Positions 9,094 to 17,798 are shown, counted from the stretch's first letter. The stretch is DNA of 35,576 nt from an uncultured Alphaproteobacteria bacterium (GCA_902584635.1 CACIAQ010000017.1:1-35576); one strand, 5' to 3'. Notes: generated from the sequence alone by a model not told the origin. Numbers and translations are program-made.

Positions 9094-9852
9094 TTAGCTA
9101 AATGATATGGTAAATATGATGAGCGAAAGAGTCTCTACAAAAACTACACTCAGGCCTAAAATATCTCCACTTAATCCCCGATTGTAAGGTACAATAAATT
9201 TAACGAAAATGTATATAGAGGTGTATCCTAAAATTATTGTAATGATAATTGCGGGTAGCCCAGCAGGTAAAAACAAAAACATACAGAAAATGCCACACAA
9301 AACTATGGTTTTATTAGAAACCTTTTTAAGGTGTCTCATCAATCCTGCCTGTTTTGATAGGTCACAGTAGTTAACCAATATTAAAATTGAAAACCTGCCT
9401 AGGCTTGAGCAAGCAATAAGACCACAAGCTAAGACGGGCCAAGACTCCAATCCTGATATAAGAAAGAATTTAAGTAGAAGGGAAATTACTAGTGCCAAAG
9501 TGCCATATGTCCCAAGTGTGCTATCTTTTAAAATTTTCTGTCTATTGGCGTAGTCTTGGCCACCCAAACTATCAAAAAAATCTGCTACGCCATCCTCGTG
9601 CAAAGCGCCAGTTAAAAAAAGACCCGCTGACAAAGCAATAAGTGTTGATACTTGACGGGAGACACCCATACTTTCAAATAGAAATATTAATAGAAATAAA
9701 AAACACCCAATCAAAGCTCCGATAAAAGGATAAGCCCATTGGCCTCTATGGATATCAATATCTTGATTGATTGGAAAAAGATTATTAATTGGTACTCTTG
9801 TTAAAACTATTGTTGCAATAGATAGATCTTCAAGGGTTTCATGTATTTTCAT
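9094..9852 (-). CDS. cobS: Adenosylcobinamide-GDP ribazoletransferase (cobalamin synthase)
   Basis: Membrane enzyme joining adenosylcobinamide-GDP to alpha-ribazole, the last assembly step of cobalamin. The 252-residue hydrophobic protein contains ALHEDGVADFFDSLGGQ, the hallmark HEDG-x-AD-x-x-D metal-binding region of CobS, then QKILKDSTLGTYGTLAL, also conserved. Several membrane helices follow. No other cobalamin genes are in the window, and the 77 bp upstream are too short for a cobalamin riboswitch, so the gene stands alone here. An isolated cobS is compatible with late-stage salvage or with a pathway encoded elsewhere. Confidence 0.93.
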   Translation of the reverse strand: MKIHETLEDLSIATIVLTRVPINNLFPINQDIDIHRGQWAYPFIGALIGCFLFLLIFLFESMGVSRQVSTLIALSAGLFLTGALHEDGVADFFDSLGGQDYANRQKILKDSTLGTYGTLALVISLLLKFFLISGLESWPVLACGLIACSSLGRFSILILVNYCDLSKQAGLMRHLKKVSNKTIVLCGIFCMFLFLPAGLPAIIITIILGYTSIYIFVKFIVPYNRGLSGDILGLSVVFVETLSLIIFTISFS

Positions 9853-9929
9853 AAGAGAGCGTTCGGATTTTATTTTAAGACAGGAGTTAGCTAATGACAG
9901 TCAATATTATATTCTTTTGAAAATATCCA

Positions 9930-10817
9930 TCAAGCATTTCTATTTCCTGATAACTCTTCAATAATAAAGTCTTTGAATGCCTCAACCCTTTTTGACTTTT
10001 TCAATTCTTGCGGATAGGCAATGTGTACAGGAACTATATCCGACTGAAATTCTGGTAGAATTTGTACCAATTCTGGAAAATCACTTGCTAAATAATCTGG
10101 TAATGTACCTATTCCAAGCCCATTTCTTACTGCTCTAAAAATTCCGTAATAATTATTAAGAAATAGCAAAGAGAAGTTTTGTTTTTCAAGAAAAGGCGCT
10201 ATCCATCTTTGTCCCGCTGTAATTTGAGTCGAATTGGGAGAATAACAAATTAAGCGATGGTTTTTTGCAATATCCTCAATCGTAGCGGGTGATCCATTAG
10301 ATTCCAAATAATCTTTAGTAGAGAAAAATTTTATTCTGACGCTTATAAGTTTTCTTTGGATTAAATCAGCTTGACTTGGTGCTTGGAGCCTTATTGCGAC
10401 GTCCGCTTCTCTCATGGACAGGTTCAAAAGTTTTTCTTCCAACATAAGGTTGATTTGGATATTTGGATGGTTTTCATAGAGCTTCTTTAATCTTGGAGCC
10501 AGCCAAAGAGTGCCAAAGCCGGTAGTGGTTGTAACTTTAAGCTCTCCAAAAGCAGTCTCTTTGCTATCGTTTATCTTTGCTAAAGTTGAATTAATTTCTA
10601 GATATATCTTGTTTGCAGACTTAAAAAGTAATTCCCCTTGCTCAGTAAGTAGTAACCCTCTTGGATGTCTATGGAACAAAACTACCTTTAAACTATCTTC
10701 AAGCTTTTTTATTTGCCTACTGATAGAGGACTGCGATAAGTTTAGACGCTTACTCGCATCTGTTAGACTACCCTCTTTTGCGACCAACAGAAAAATTCTT
10801 AATCTGTCCCAATCCAT
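9930..10817 (-). CDS. LysR-family transcriptional regulator
   Basis: Protein of 295 residues with an N-terminal winged helix-turn-helix (WDRLRIFLLVAKEGSLTDAS, then LNLSQSSISRQIKKLE) and a C-terminal periplasmic-binding-like effector domain. I chose the ATG at 10817 because a GGTGAG ribosome-binding site precedes it; an upstream in-frame start at 10853 would add 12 residues with no such site. It is transcribed divergently from the indolepyruvate oxidoreductase gene, the usual arrangement for LysR regulators and targets. Control of that gene is therefore the first hypothesis; cobS and the LysE-type exporter lie downstream on the same strand. The effector is unknown. Confidence 0.93.
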   Translation of the reverse strand: MDWDRLRIFLLVAKEGSLTDASKRLNLSQSSISRQIKKLEDSLKVVLFHRHPRGLLLTEQGELLFKSANKIYLEINSTLAKINDSKETAFGELKVTTTTGFGTLWLAPRLKKLYENHPNIQINLMLEEKLLNLSMREADVAIRLQAPSQADLIQRKLISVRIKFFSTKDYLESNGSPATIEDIAKNHRLICYSPNSTQITAGQRWIAPFLEKQNFSLLFLNNYYGIFRAVRNGLGIGTLPDYLASDFPELVQILPEFQSDIVPVHIAYPQELKKSKRVEAFKDFIIEELSGNRNA

Positions 10818-10849
10818 TCTCTCACCAGCTTCAATATTTGCGATAATTA

Positions 10850-10880
10850 TCATTATTCATTGAATACTTTTATATAATGA
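10850..10880. promoter_or_regulatory. Inverted repeat in LysR/oxidoreductase divergent promoter
   Basis: TCATTAT (10850-10856) and ATAATGA (10874-10880) are perfect 7-bp inverted copies separated by 17 bp. They lie in the 112-bp intergenic region between the lysR start and the oxidoreductase start. The position fits a LysR operator, and many such sites are AT-rich dyads, but in this AT-rich DNA a chance repeat is possible. Confidence 0.35.
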
Positions 10881-10929
10881 TTAAATCTGTTAAACTAGAG
10901 AAATAAACACAAAATTTAAAAGATCGATT

Positions 10930-13900
10930 ATGACAGTCAATAAAGTCTCACTAAACGATAGATTTGATATCGAAAAGAAAATAGTTATCGCTTCAGGAAC
11001 TCAGGCTCTTGTAAGGTTGATGCTAAACCAGGCAGTTCGTGATAGAAGAAATGGAATTAATTCTGCTGGGTTAGTAACGGGATACAGAGGTTCCCCACTA
11101 GGTGGAGTAGATGCGACGTTCACTAAAGCAGAAAAATTTCTTGAGGAGAGCAATATAAAATTTCAGTATGGTTTAAATGAGGACCTTGCCGCTACAGCGA
11201 TTTGGGGATCACAACAAACTGAATTACATAATGAAGGAAAATACGATGGGGTTTTTGGTCTTTGGTATGGGAAAGGCCCTGGCGTTGATAGGTGTGGAGA
11301 TGTATTTAGACATTCGAATTTAGCTGGCACTTCTAAGTATGGTGGAGTACTAGTGGCAATGGGTGATGATCACTCGGCAGAGAGCTCAACCGAGTTGCAT
11401 CAGTCAGAGTATGCGCTTGTAGATGCTATGATGCCCATTCTCTCACCTGCCGGCGTTCAAGATATTTTGGATTTTGGTATTAAAGGGTGGGCTCTAAGTA
11501 GATACTCTGGTCTTTGGGTAGGCATAAAATGTTTGAAGGACACAATAGAAGTTACAGAAGTCGTTGATGCTTCATATGACAGAATAAAATTAGTTGACCC
11601 CGAAGATAGAGACCATGAAGAACTGAACATAAGACTGGGCGACACTCCTCCCGCAAGAGAAGATCGTTTGCATAACAAGAAACTCAGAGCGGCGAAGGTT
11701 TTTGCGCGCACTAATAATTTAAATCAAGTTCATTATTTGCCGACTCAAAAAAAAATAGGAATAGTATCAGCTGGAAAAAGTTGGCTTGACACAGTTCATG
11801 CCCTTAGCCTCCTAGGTATAAATAGTGAAGAAGCAGAAAAATATAAATTAACGACTTTAAAATTAGGTATGGTTTGGCCTATTGATGATAGTTTTATAAG
11901 AGATTGGGCTAACGGACTTGAGAAGATCCTAGTCGTTGAAGAAAAGCGAGGACTTATTGAGAGCCAAGTTAAAGAAGCTCTTTATGGTATAGCGAATAGT
12001 CCCCAAATTATTGGTAAGAACGATGATAATGGTGAGTTGTTACTTCCGTCCAATGGCGTCTTAGACCCTATTCTAGTGGGGAAAGCAATAGCTAATAAAT
12101 TAATTGGATCATCGAAATCAGAAAAGCTTGAAAATGCACTCAATTCGATGTCTATAGGCTCAAGAAGCGAGGCCAATACACCCGCACCTGACCGAATACC
12201 ATACTTCTGTTCGGGATGTCCTCACAATAGTTCAACAAAAATTCCTGAGGGCTCAATCGCTTACGCTGGGATCGGGTGCCATACAATGGCGATATGGATG
12301 GATAGAGCGACAGACGGGCCAACGCATATGGGTGGAGAAGGTATTAATTGGATAGGGCAGGCACCCTTTTCGAATAGAAACCACGTGTTTCAAAATCTTG
12401 GTGACGGGACCTATAACCATTCTGGGCTCTTGGCAATCAGAGCTGCTGTGGCCTCAAATGCTAATATAACCTACAAAATATTATTTAATGATGCCGTTGC
12501 AATGACTGGAGGACAGTCGCATGAAGGAGATCTTAGCGCAGATGAAATAATAAAAGAGTTAAATGCCGCAGGTGTCAAACGAGTAGTAGGAGTATTTGAT
12601 GAAAAGGAAGAGTTTGATCTTAGTGACTATCGAAACCTTTGCGAAATGGTACCTCGATCTGAACTTATGCGAATACAAGAGGAACTTGCGTTAACTTCGG
12701 GTGTAACAGCAATTGTTTATATTCAAACCTGTGCTGCTGAAAAAAGGCGCCGAAGGAAAAAAGGCTTGTTCCCAGACCCAAACAAAAGAATTTTTATAAA
12801 CTCTGAAGTTTGTGAAGGTTGTGGAGATTGTGGCATTAAATCCAATTGTGTTTCAATCCTTCCCAAGGAAACAGAGCTCGGCAGAAAACGCAAAATTGAC
12901 CAGAGCTCATGTAATAAAGATTTTTCTTGTGTTAATGGCTTCTGCCCAAGTTTTGTGTCAGTAATTGGAGCTGAGATTAAGAAAAGTACCACTGAACAGC
13001 TAACACTACCCGATATTCCCGACGTAATAGTCCCAAGCATTGATAAAACGTACAACATCGTGGTAACAGGGATTGGTGGTACTGGAGTAGTTACTATAGG
13101 GGCGTTATTGGGGATGGCGTCATACATAGAGGGGAAAGGGGCTGGAGTAATGGAAATGGCTGGTCTTGCACAGAAAGGCGGAGCAGTTCATATTCATTGT
13201 AGAATAGCAGAAAATCCTGTAGATATTAGTGTTGTCAGAGTAGCATCAGGTGAAGCGCACACTTTGATTGGTGGCGATCTTTTAGTAACAGCTGGTGATA
13301 AAACACTGTCCCTTCTAAGGAGAGATAGATCTAAAGTTGTCTGTAATGAAATGGAAGCAATTACCGGTGAATTTACCCGTGACACCGAGTTTACTTTGCC
13401 GTCAGATGGAATGAAATTAGCTCTTAATGCTAAAGTAGGTCCTGATAGCGTACAATATATTGATGCAAATAGAATTTCATCAAAGTATTTAGGAGACACT
13501 ATATTTTCGAACACTGTACTACTAGGAATGGCATACCAATCCAAGTTGTTGCCCCTAAAGAGAGAAAGTTTATTAGAGGCTATTAGGTTGAATGGAGCCG
13601 CTGTAGATGGAAACCTATTAGCTTTTGAATTGGGGAGATATTATGTCTATCAGCCCGATTTTTTCCAAGAAATTAAAGTTAAGGATATTAAACAGGCAGA
13701 TTATACTTTTGAGTCAATACTAGCGTACAGATCCAAGCGGCTTGAGGCGTATCAAAGTGAGAAACTGGCAAGAAAATATGAGGAGTTGTGTAATAAAGCA
13801 AAAGACTTAAATAAAAACTTAGGTGCGTCTGTAGCTCGAGGTTACTATAAGCTACTTGCTTATAAAGACGAGTACGAGGTTGCTAGACTACATACCGAAT

Positions 13901-14343
13901 ATTTGGAAAACCAAGTTAAAGATAGCTTCTCAGGATATAAACAATTGAGATTTAATTTGGCACCTCCACTATTTTCTAAGAGGGACAAAAATGGACATCT
14001 TGTAAAAAGAGAGTTTGGTCCTTGGATGTTTACATTAATGAAGCTACTAGCAAAAGGCAAATACTTACGCGGTACTTGGCTAGACCCTTTCCATTTTACA
14101 AAAGAACGTTTGACAGAGAGAAAATTAATCAGTGAATACGAAAGAGATATTGATTATATAATAGAATATTATAATGAAAATAATCATGATGTTTGTATAA
14201 ACCTGGCTCTTTTACCCCTACAAATAAGAGGGTTCGGTCACGTCAAAGAGCAAGCTATAAATAAATCTGACAAGATTAGATCAAACCTAAAGGGGATCAT
14301 CTCTGGTGATCACTCCAATCAAAAGCTTTCAGCAGCTGAATAA
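10930..14343 (+). CDS. Indolepyruvate:ferredoxin oxidoreductase, alpha/gamma-fused form
   Basis: Oxidatively decarboxylates aryl-pyruvates (from aromatic amino acid transamination) to aryl-acetyl-CoA, with thiamine diphosphate and iron-sulfur clusters and ferredoxin as acceptor. The 1137-residue chain is the fused form common in alpha- and betaproteobacteria. Domains in order: N-terminal pyrimidine-binding region (VTGYRGSPLGGVD); thiamine diphosphate-binding region with GDGTYNHSGLLAIRAAV and NDAVAMTGGQSHEGD; a cysteine-rich part near residue 628 (CEGCGDCGIKSNC) with more cysteines from about 661; a gamma domain starting VTGIGGTGVVTIGALLG; and a long C-terminal domain ending at LPLQIRGFGHVKEQA. 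The substrate could also be a branched-chain 2-oxoacid. Divergent LysR regulation is likely. Confidence 0.93.
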   Translation: MTVNKVSLNDRFDIEKKIVIASGTQALVRLMLNQAVRDRRNGINSAGLVTGYRGSPLGGVDATFTKAEKFLEESNIKFQYGLNEDLAATAIWGSQQTELHNEGKYDGVFGLWYGKGPGVDRCGDVFRHSNLAGTSKYGGVLVAMGDDHSAESSTELHQSEYALVDAMMPILSPAGVQDILDFGIKGWALSRYSGLWVGIKCLKDTIEVTEVVDASYDRIKLVDPEDRDHEELNIRLGDTPPAREDRLHNKKLRAAKVFARTNNLNQVHYLPTQKKIGIVSAGKSWLDTVHALSLLGINSEEAEKYKLTTLKLGMVWPIDDSFIRDWANGLEKILVVEEKRGLIESQVKEALYGIANSPQIIGKNDDNGELLLPSNGVLDPILVGKAIANKLIGSSKSEKLENALNSMSIGSRSEANTPAPDRIPYFCSGCPHNSSTKIPEGSIAYAGIGCHTMAIWMDRATDGPTHMGGEGINWIGQAPFSNRNHVFQNLGDGTYNHSGLLAIRAAVASNANITYKILFNDAVAMTGGQSHEGDLSADEIIKELNAAGVKRVVGVFDEKEEFDLSDYRNLCEMVPRSELMRIQEELALTSGVTAIVYIQTCAAEKRRRRKKGLFPDPNKRIFINSEVCEGCGDCGIKSNCVSILPKETELGRKRKIDQSSCNKDFSCVNGFCPSFVSVIGAEIKKSTTEQLTLPDIPDVIVPSIDKTYNIVVTGIGGTGVVTIGALLGMASYIEGKGAGVMEMAGLAQKGGAVHIHCRIAENPVDISVVRVASGEAHTLIGGDLLVTAGDKTLSLLRRDRSKVVCNEMEAITGEFTRDTEFTLPSDGMKLALNAKVGPDSVQYIDANRISSKYLGDTIFSNTVLLGMAYQSKLLPLKRESLLEAIRLNGAAVDGNLLAFELGRYYVYQPDFFQEIKVKDIKQADYTFESILAYRSKRLEAYQSEKLARKYEELCNKAKDLNKNLGASVARGYYKLLAYKDEYEVARLHTEYLENQVKDSFSGYKQLRFNLAPPLFSKRDKNGHLVKREFGPWMFTLMKLLAKGKYLRGTWLDPFHFTKERLTERKLISEYERDIDYIIEYYNENNHDVCINLALLPLQIRGFGHVKEQAINKSDKIRSNLKGIISGDHSNQKLSAAE

Positions 14344-14360
14344 CTGGAATTCGCTTTAAC

Positions 14361-14381
14361 CATACTATATAAAGTAGTATG
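14361..14381 (+). promoter_or_regulatory. Hairpin covering the ccdA start codon
   Basis: CATACTA (14361-14367) and TAGTATG (14375-14381) are perfect inverted copies around a 7-nt loop. The right arm includes the ATG of ccdA (14379-14381), so the folded RNA would hide the start codon. No T-run follows, which argues against a terminator. Confidence 0.4.
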
Positions 14382-15137
14382 TTCGGGATAGATATATTTT
14401 CTTCGTCAATCATTTTTAGCGCGATACTTTGTTTATTTGCAGGTATACTGAGTTTTTTATCGCCTTGTGTATTACCCATACTCCCTCCATACTTAGCATA
14501 TATGGCTGGGACAACCGTTAGTGAAATCAAAAATAATAATGAGATTATAAAAAAAGATATCTTGCTATGTGCCATTAGCTTTTCAATTGGTCTTTCAGTT
14601 GTGTTTATTCTTTTAGGCTTGGCGGCCAATTCAATGGCAGCAATATTTATTCGCTATCAAAATGAATTAAGAATTGGGTCAGGGATTTTAATCATAGTAT
14701 TTGGGCTACATTTTTTAGGATTACTTAAAGTAACTTTTTTGCAAAAAGAACTTCGGCTTAACTTTGATATTAAGCAGAGAGGAAATTTTTTACCGCCATT
14801 TTTTTTAGGGTTAACTTTTGCATTTGGGTGGACCCCATGCATAGGACCAATACTTGGTTCAATATTGGCAATAATAGCACAAGATATGTCAGTTTTAAGA
14901 GGTTTAGTTTTAATGATATTTTATTCCTTGGGACTTAGCCTTCCATTCATAGGTGTAGCCTATCTTTTGATTAGGGGAGTATTTATCACAAGATTTATTT
15001 CCCAGTACTCTTTATATATCGAGCGGTGCACTGGGGGGTTCCTAATAATTATTGGTCTTCTATTTTTAAGTGGATCTTTTCAGTTGATAGGTTTTTTTAT
15101 TTTGGAATACTTACCTTTTTTGAGTGTATTCGGCTAG
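14379..15137 (+). CDS. ccdA: Cytochrome c biogenesis / thiol-disulfide transport protein CcdA
   Basis: Six-helix inner-membrane protein of 252 residues that passes electrons from cytosolic thioredoxin to periplasmic thiol-disulfide proteins, supporting cytochrome c maturation. The N-terminal LSFLSPCVLPILPPYLAYMA and the later FGWTPCIGPILGSIL are the paired cysteine-proline motifs of the DsbD/CcdA transmembrane family, each holding one redox-active Cys. It starts 35 bp after the oxidoreductase gene and may be on the same transcript, but its start codon lies in a hairpin and no Shine-Dalgarno sequence is evident. It converges on fumC with a 5-bp gap. Confidence 0.92.
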   Translation: MFGIDIFSSSIIFSAILCLFAGILSFLSPCVLPILPPYLAYMAGTTVSEIKNNNEIIKKDILLCAISFSIGLSVVFILLGLAANSMAAIFIRYQNELRIGSGILIIVFGLHFLGLLKVTFLQKELRLNFDIKQRGNFLPPFFLGLTFAFGWTPCIGPILGSILAIIAQDMSVLRGLVLMIFYSLGLSLPFIGVAYLLIRGVFITRFISQYSLYIERCTGGFLIIIGLLFLSGSFQLIGFFILEYLPFLSVFG

Positions 15138-15142
15138 CGCTA

Positions 15143-16525
15143 CTAAATCATTTTTTTCGGATTTACAATTTTACTAAATTCCTTGTCGTCAATTAATCTT
15201 GATTTAATGGCCTCAGTTCTGAGAGTTGTATTATTTTTATGTGCATTTTTTGCAATTTTGGTCGCATTATCATAACCGATTTTTGGTGCCAAAGCGGTTA
15301 CGAGCATTAAACTATTATCAAGGTGCTTTTTAATTTGAACCTCATTTGCTTTTAATCCTTTTACACAATTTTTTGCAAAAGAATAACAAGCATCACCAAG
15401 TAATTGAAGTGATTGAAGTGTATTATAACTCAATAGTGGTTTATAAACATTTAACTCAAAGTGCCCCTGGCTTCCAGCAAACCCTATCGCAGCATCATTA
15501 CCCATTATCTGGATGCAGACCATAGTGGTGGCTTCTACTTGAGTTGGATTTACCTTCCCTGGCATTATAGAACTTCCTGGTTCGTTCTCGGGGAGGCTTA
15601 ATTCACCTAGACCACATCTAGGACCGGAACCTAGAAATCTAATATCATTGGCAATCTTAAAGAGGCTTGAAGCAGCTGTTTTCAATGAACCGGAAAATTC
15701 GACTATAGGGTCATTTGCAGCTAATGCCTCAAATTTGTTAGAAGCCGTCTTAAAATCTATTTTTGTTATTTTAGAAATTTCCCGAATTACGCTCTTTGGA
15801 AAAGTTTTCGAAGCATTTATTCCAGTTCCAACCGCCGTTCCGCCTTGAGCTAAAAACAATATATCCTTTAACGAATGATTTAAGCGTTTTATAGCTTGCT
15901 GAATTTGGAATGTATAACCGCTAAATTCCTGTCCAAGTGTTAGTGGTGTGGCATCTTGAGTATGAGTCCTACCAATTTTTATAATTTGCTGAAATTTATC
16001 TTGTTTTTCTTTTAGGCATTTATGTAAAAAACTCATTTTTGGTAGGGTATGCTCCAAAAATTCTGTAGCTATTGCGACGTGAATTGCTGAAGGAAAGGTA
16101 TCATTTGAACTTTGAGACATATTGACATGATCATTTGGGTGTATTGGGTGTTTTGAACCTATCTTACCTCCTAAATCCTTTATTGCTAAGTTCGCAATTA
16201 CCTCGTTTACGTTCATATTTGTCTGTGTACCAGAGCCGGTCTGCCAAACTGAAAGAGGAAAGTTATCTTCAAAACCTCCTTCACGTAATTTTTTGCAAGC
16301 TTTTATAATTGCAGAGCCTAATTTTTTATCCAATTTCCTCTCAGCCATATTGACTTTTGCTGCAGCTTGTTTGATTGCAATCATTGCCATAATTAACGGG
16401 TAGGGTTGCTTTTCATATCCTATTGCAAAGTTTTTTAGTGATCTTTGTGTCTGAGCACCCCAAAATTTATCAGTAGGTACCTCTAGTTCCCCAAAACTAT
16501 CAGATTCCACTCGTGTTGGTCTCAT
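15143..16525 (-). CDS. fumC: Fumarate hydratase, class II
   Basis: Iron-independent fumarase of the TCA cycle, converting fumarate to malate. The 460-residue protein has the superfamily signature [13 protein letters not shown] (flexible loop with catalytic Ser), [16 protein letters not shown] (catalytic His), [10 protein letters not shown] and SSNDTFPSA. The N-terminus [20 protein letters not shown] is characteristic of FumC rather than aspartase or argininosuccinate lyase. A GGGAG ribosome-binding site lies 6 nt before the ATG at 16525. It follows sspB on the same strand with a 20-bp gap. Confidence 0.97.
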   Translation of the reverse strand: MRPTRVESDSFGELEVPTDKFWGAQTQRSLKNFAIGYEKQPYPLIMAMIAIKQAAAKVNMAERKLDKKLGSAIIKACKKLREGGFEDNFPLSVWQTGSGTQTNMNVNEVIANLAIKDLGGKIGSKHPIHPNDHVNMSQSSNDTFPSAIHVAIATEFLEHTLPKMSFLHKCLKEKQDKFQQIIKIGRTHTQDATPLTLGQEFSGYTFQIQQAIKRLNHSLKDILFLAQGGTAVGTGINASKTFPKSVIREISKITKIDFKTASNKFEALAANDPIVEFSGSLKTAASSLFKIANDIRFLGSGPRCGLGELSLPENEPGSSIMPGKVNPTQVEATTMVCIQIMGNDAAIGFAGSQGHFELNVYKPLLSYNTLQSLQLLGDACYSFAKNCVKGLKANEVQIKKHLDNSLMLVTALAPKIGYDNATKIAKNAHKNNTTLRTEAIKSRLIDDKEFSKIVNPKKMI

Positions 16526-16545
16526 TTGTTACTCCCATTATTCAA

Positions 16546-17016
16546 TTATTTTTTGAAATTTTTTAAATTAATTACATTTTCATTTTTTTTACTCAACTCA
16601 TCTTTTTTTGATGCAGTTTGATCGTTAGGTTCGTTATCACCTTCAGTTTCGCTAGTTGGCATACTATTAACTTGATTAAAACTTATAGCAAAATCAACTG
16701 ATGGATCCGCAAATAATTCAAGGCTATTGAAAGGAATAGTTAACCTTTCCACATTATTATTAAAATTGAGTGATATTTCAAATTTCTTGTCAGTCACATT
16801 AAGGTTTTCAAACCAATTTCTAATAATAATCGTCATCTTATCTGGATACTTTTCTTTCATCCAATCAGGAATAATTACACCTTTCGAGTGTGAAAAAAAG
16901 GTTATTAAGAAATGGTGGTTTTTTGGCAAGCCATCTTTCGATATTTTTTTTAAAATATCCCTTACCATATTCAACATAGCGTTTTCTATAAGTACTTTAT
17001 AATTCATATCCGCCAT
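16546..17016 (-). CDS. sspB: SspB, ClpXP adaptor for SsrA-tagged proteins (alphaproteobacterial type)
   Basis: SspB binds the tmRNA-encoded tag on rescued nascent chains and tethers them to ClpXP. The 156-residue protein has the alpha-type SspB core: N-terminal NYKVLIENAMLNMVRDILKK, then GLPKNHHFLITFFSHSKGVI, FENLNVTDKKFEISLNF, IPFNSLELFADPSVDFAISF. A disordered acidic linker follows, then a short tail NVINLKNFKK resembling the ClpX-binding tails of SspB proteins. The start at 17016 has AGGGG eight bases upstream, which lies within the tmRNA sequence. A second ATG at 17007 would remove three residues. The gene directly follows ssrA on the same strand, a clear functional link. Confidence 0.92.
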   Translation of the reverse strand: MADMNYKVLIENAMLNMVRDILKKISKDGLPKNHHFLITFFSHSKGVIIPDWMKEKYPDKMTIIIRNWFENLNVTDKKFEISLNFNNNVERLTIPFNSLELFADPSVDFAISFNQVNSMPTSETEGDNEPNDQTASKKDELSKKNENVINLKNFKK

Positions 17017-17019
17017 TAA

Positions 17020-17335
17020 GCAATCCCCTGTCGCAGTAGCGTAGGCTTCTGTTGCCAGGTGCCTACAAACCCCGCCAATCTGTGCAAACAGATTGGAGTT
17101 AAGTTTCGGTATTCGTTACTGCTTACGCTGCAACTGCAACCGGAGCATAATCGTCATTTGCAATTATACAATTTGTGCCGATAACGGTGGCGTCCCGCCG
17201 AGTAAAAGCAAACATCTTTAGACGTCCGTCGATCCTATTTCGGCCCCTGAAATTTTTTTGGTGGAGCCGCCGGGTACCGCCCCCGGGTCCGATCCGTTTA
17301 TTACATGCGCGTTTATTACCATAGTCATAAAGACC
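17020..17335 (-). ncRNA. ssrA: Circularly permuted (two-piece) tmRNA
   Basis: Rescues stalled ribosomes and tags the incomplete protein. Reading the minus strand, the acceptor segment comes first and ends in CGGCTCC-ACCA (CCA at 17261-17259). An 11-nt A/T-rich loop follows, then the coding segment beginning GGGGCCG at 17247. GGGGCCG pairs with CGGCTCC and includes a G3:U pair, the alanine identity element. A T-arm stem CCGGG/CCCGG encloses a 7-nt loop. After the tag reading frame come a strong hairpin (CCAATCTG/CAGATTGG) and an H-type pseudoknot (GTAGGC/GCCTAC, with loop CCTG pairing to CAGG at 17030-17027). The permuted order is characteristic of alphaproteobacteria. The 5' and 3' limits are approximate. 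Confidence 0.95.
17123..17161 (-). other. SsrA proteolysis-tag reading frame
   Basis: From the resume codon GCA (17161-17159) the frame reads ANDDYAPVAVAA followed by TAA (17125-17123). The C-terminal AA is the ClpX-recognised end, and the AND-x-Y part corresponds to the SspB-contacting half of known tags (AANDENY in E. coli). The fourth residue is Asp, where Asn or Glu is common elsewhere. Confidence 0.93.
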
Positions 17336-17340
17336 GCATT

Positions 17341-17369
17341 ATTATGGTATAATTTCTCAAAATTATCAA
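17341..17369 (-). promoter_or_regulatory. Probable sigma70-type promoter of ssrA
   Basis: On the minus strand TTGATA (17369-17364) and CATAAT (17346-17341) are separated by exactly 17 bp. The predicted start is around 17335, just upstream of the acceptor segment. The -35 box begins one base after the gloA stop codon, so the promoter fills the entire gap between gloA and ssrA. Confidence 0.65.
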
Positions 17370-17798
17370 CTACCAGTGGCCAATATTTTCCATCGTATCC
17401 CAAGGAGATTGGAATTCTTTGGGTTCACCCTTTTGCAAAAGTTCTATAGAAATATTATCTGGTGATCTAACAAAAGCCATACGCCCGTCTCTTGGTGGTC
17501 TGTTTATCGTCACACCACTATCTAGCAAATGCTGACAGGTTTCATAAATATCATCAACCTCAAAAGCTAAGTGGCCAAAATTTCGTCCCTCTGTATATGT
17601 TTCTGTGCTATCCCAATTATATGTTAACTCAATCATTGCATCAGGTTGATCAGGTGGTGCAAGAAAAATTAGTGTGAATTTGCCTTGTTCATATTCCTTT
17701 CTGCGGACTTCCTTTAGTCCAAGCAGGTTGCAATAAAAGTTTAGTGATTTGTCAATATCTCTTACCCTTACCATTGTATGCAAATATTTGATTGCCAT
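17370..17798 (-). CDS. gloA: Lactoylglutathione lyase (glyoxalase I)
   Basis: Converts the hemithioacetal of methylglyoxal and glutathione to S-lactoylglutathione, detoxifying methylglyoxal. The 142-residue protein has the two-module glyoxalase fold. It shows the four expected metal ligands: His in LHTMVRVRD, Glu in MIELTYNW, His in GHLAFEVDD and Glu in SIELLQKG. FYCNLLGLKEVRRKEY is also typical. AGGAA precedes the ATG at 17798. It is transcribed towards ssrA, whose promoter starts immediately after its stop codon. It is divergent from thyX. Confidence 0.95.
   Translation of the reverse strand: MAIKYLHTMVRVRDIDKSLNFYCNLLGLKEVRRKEYEQGKFTLIFLAPPDQPDAMIELTYNWDSTETYTEGRNFGHLAFEVDDIYETCQHLLDSGVTINRPPRDGRMAFVRSPDNISIELLQKGEPKEFQSPWDTMENIGHW

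Noticed and set aside
9853-9929. Cobalamin riboswitch upstream of cobS
   Set aside because: Only 77 bp separate cobS from the LysR gene, too short for a B12 riboswitch, and no B12-box-like sequence is visible.
10818-10853. Upstream ATG of the LysR gene
   Set aside because: It adds 12 residues not typical of LysR proteins and has no Shine-Dalgarno sequence; the ATG at 10817 has GGTGAG.
17218-17449. Short frames on both strands over 17218-17449
   Set aside because: They overlap the ssrA RNA and the end of gloA; their apparent codons are structural RNA stems.
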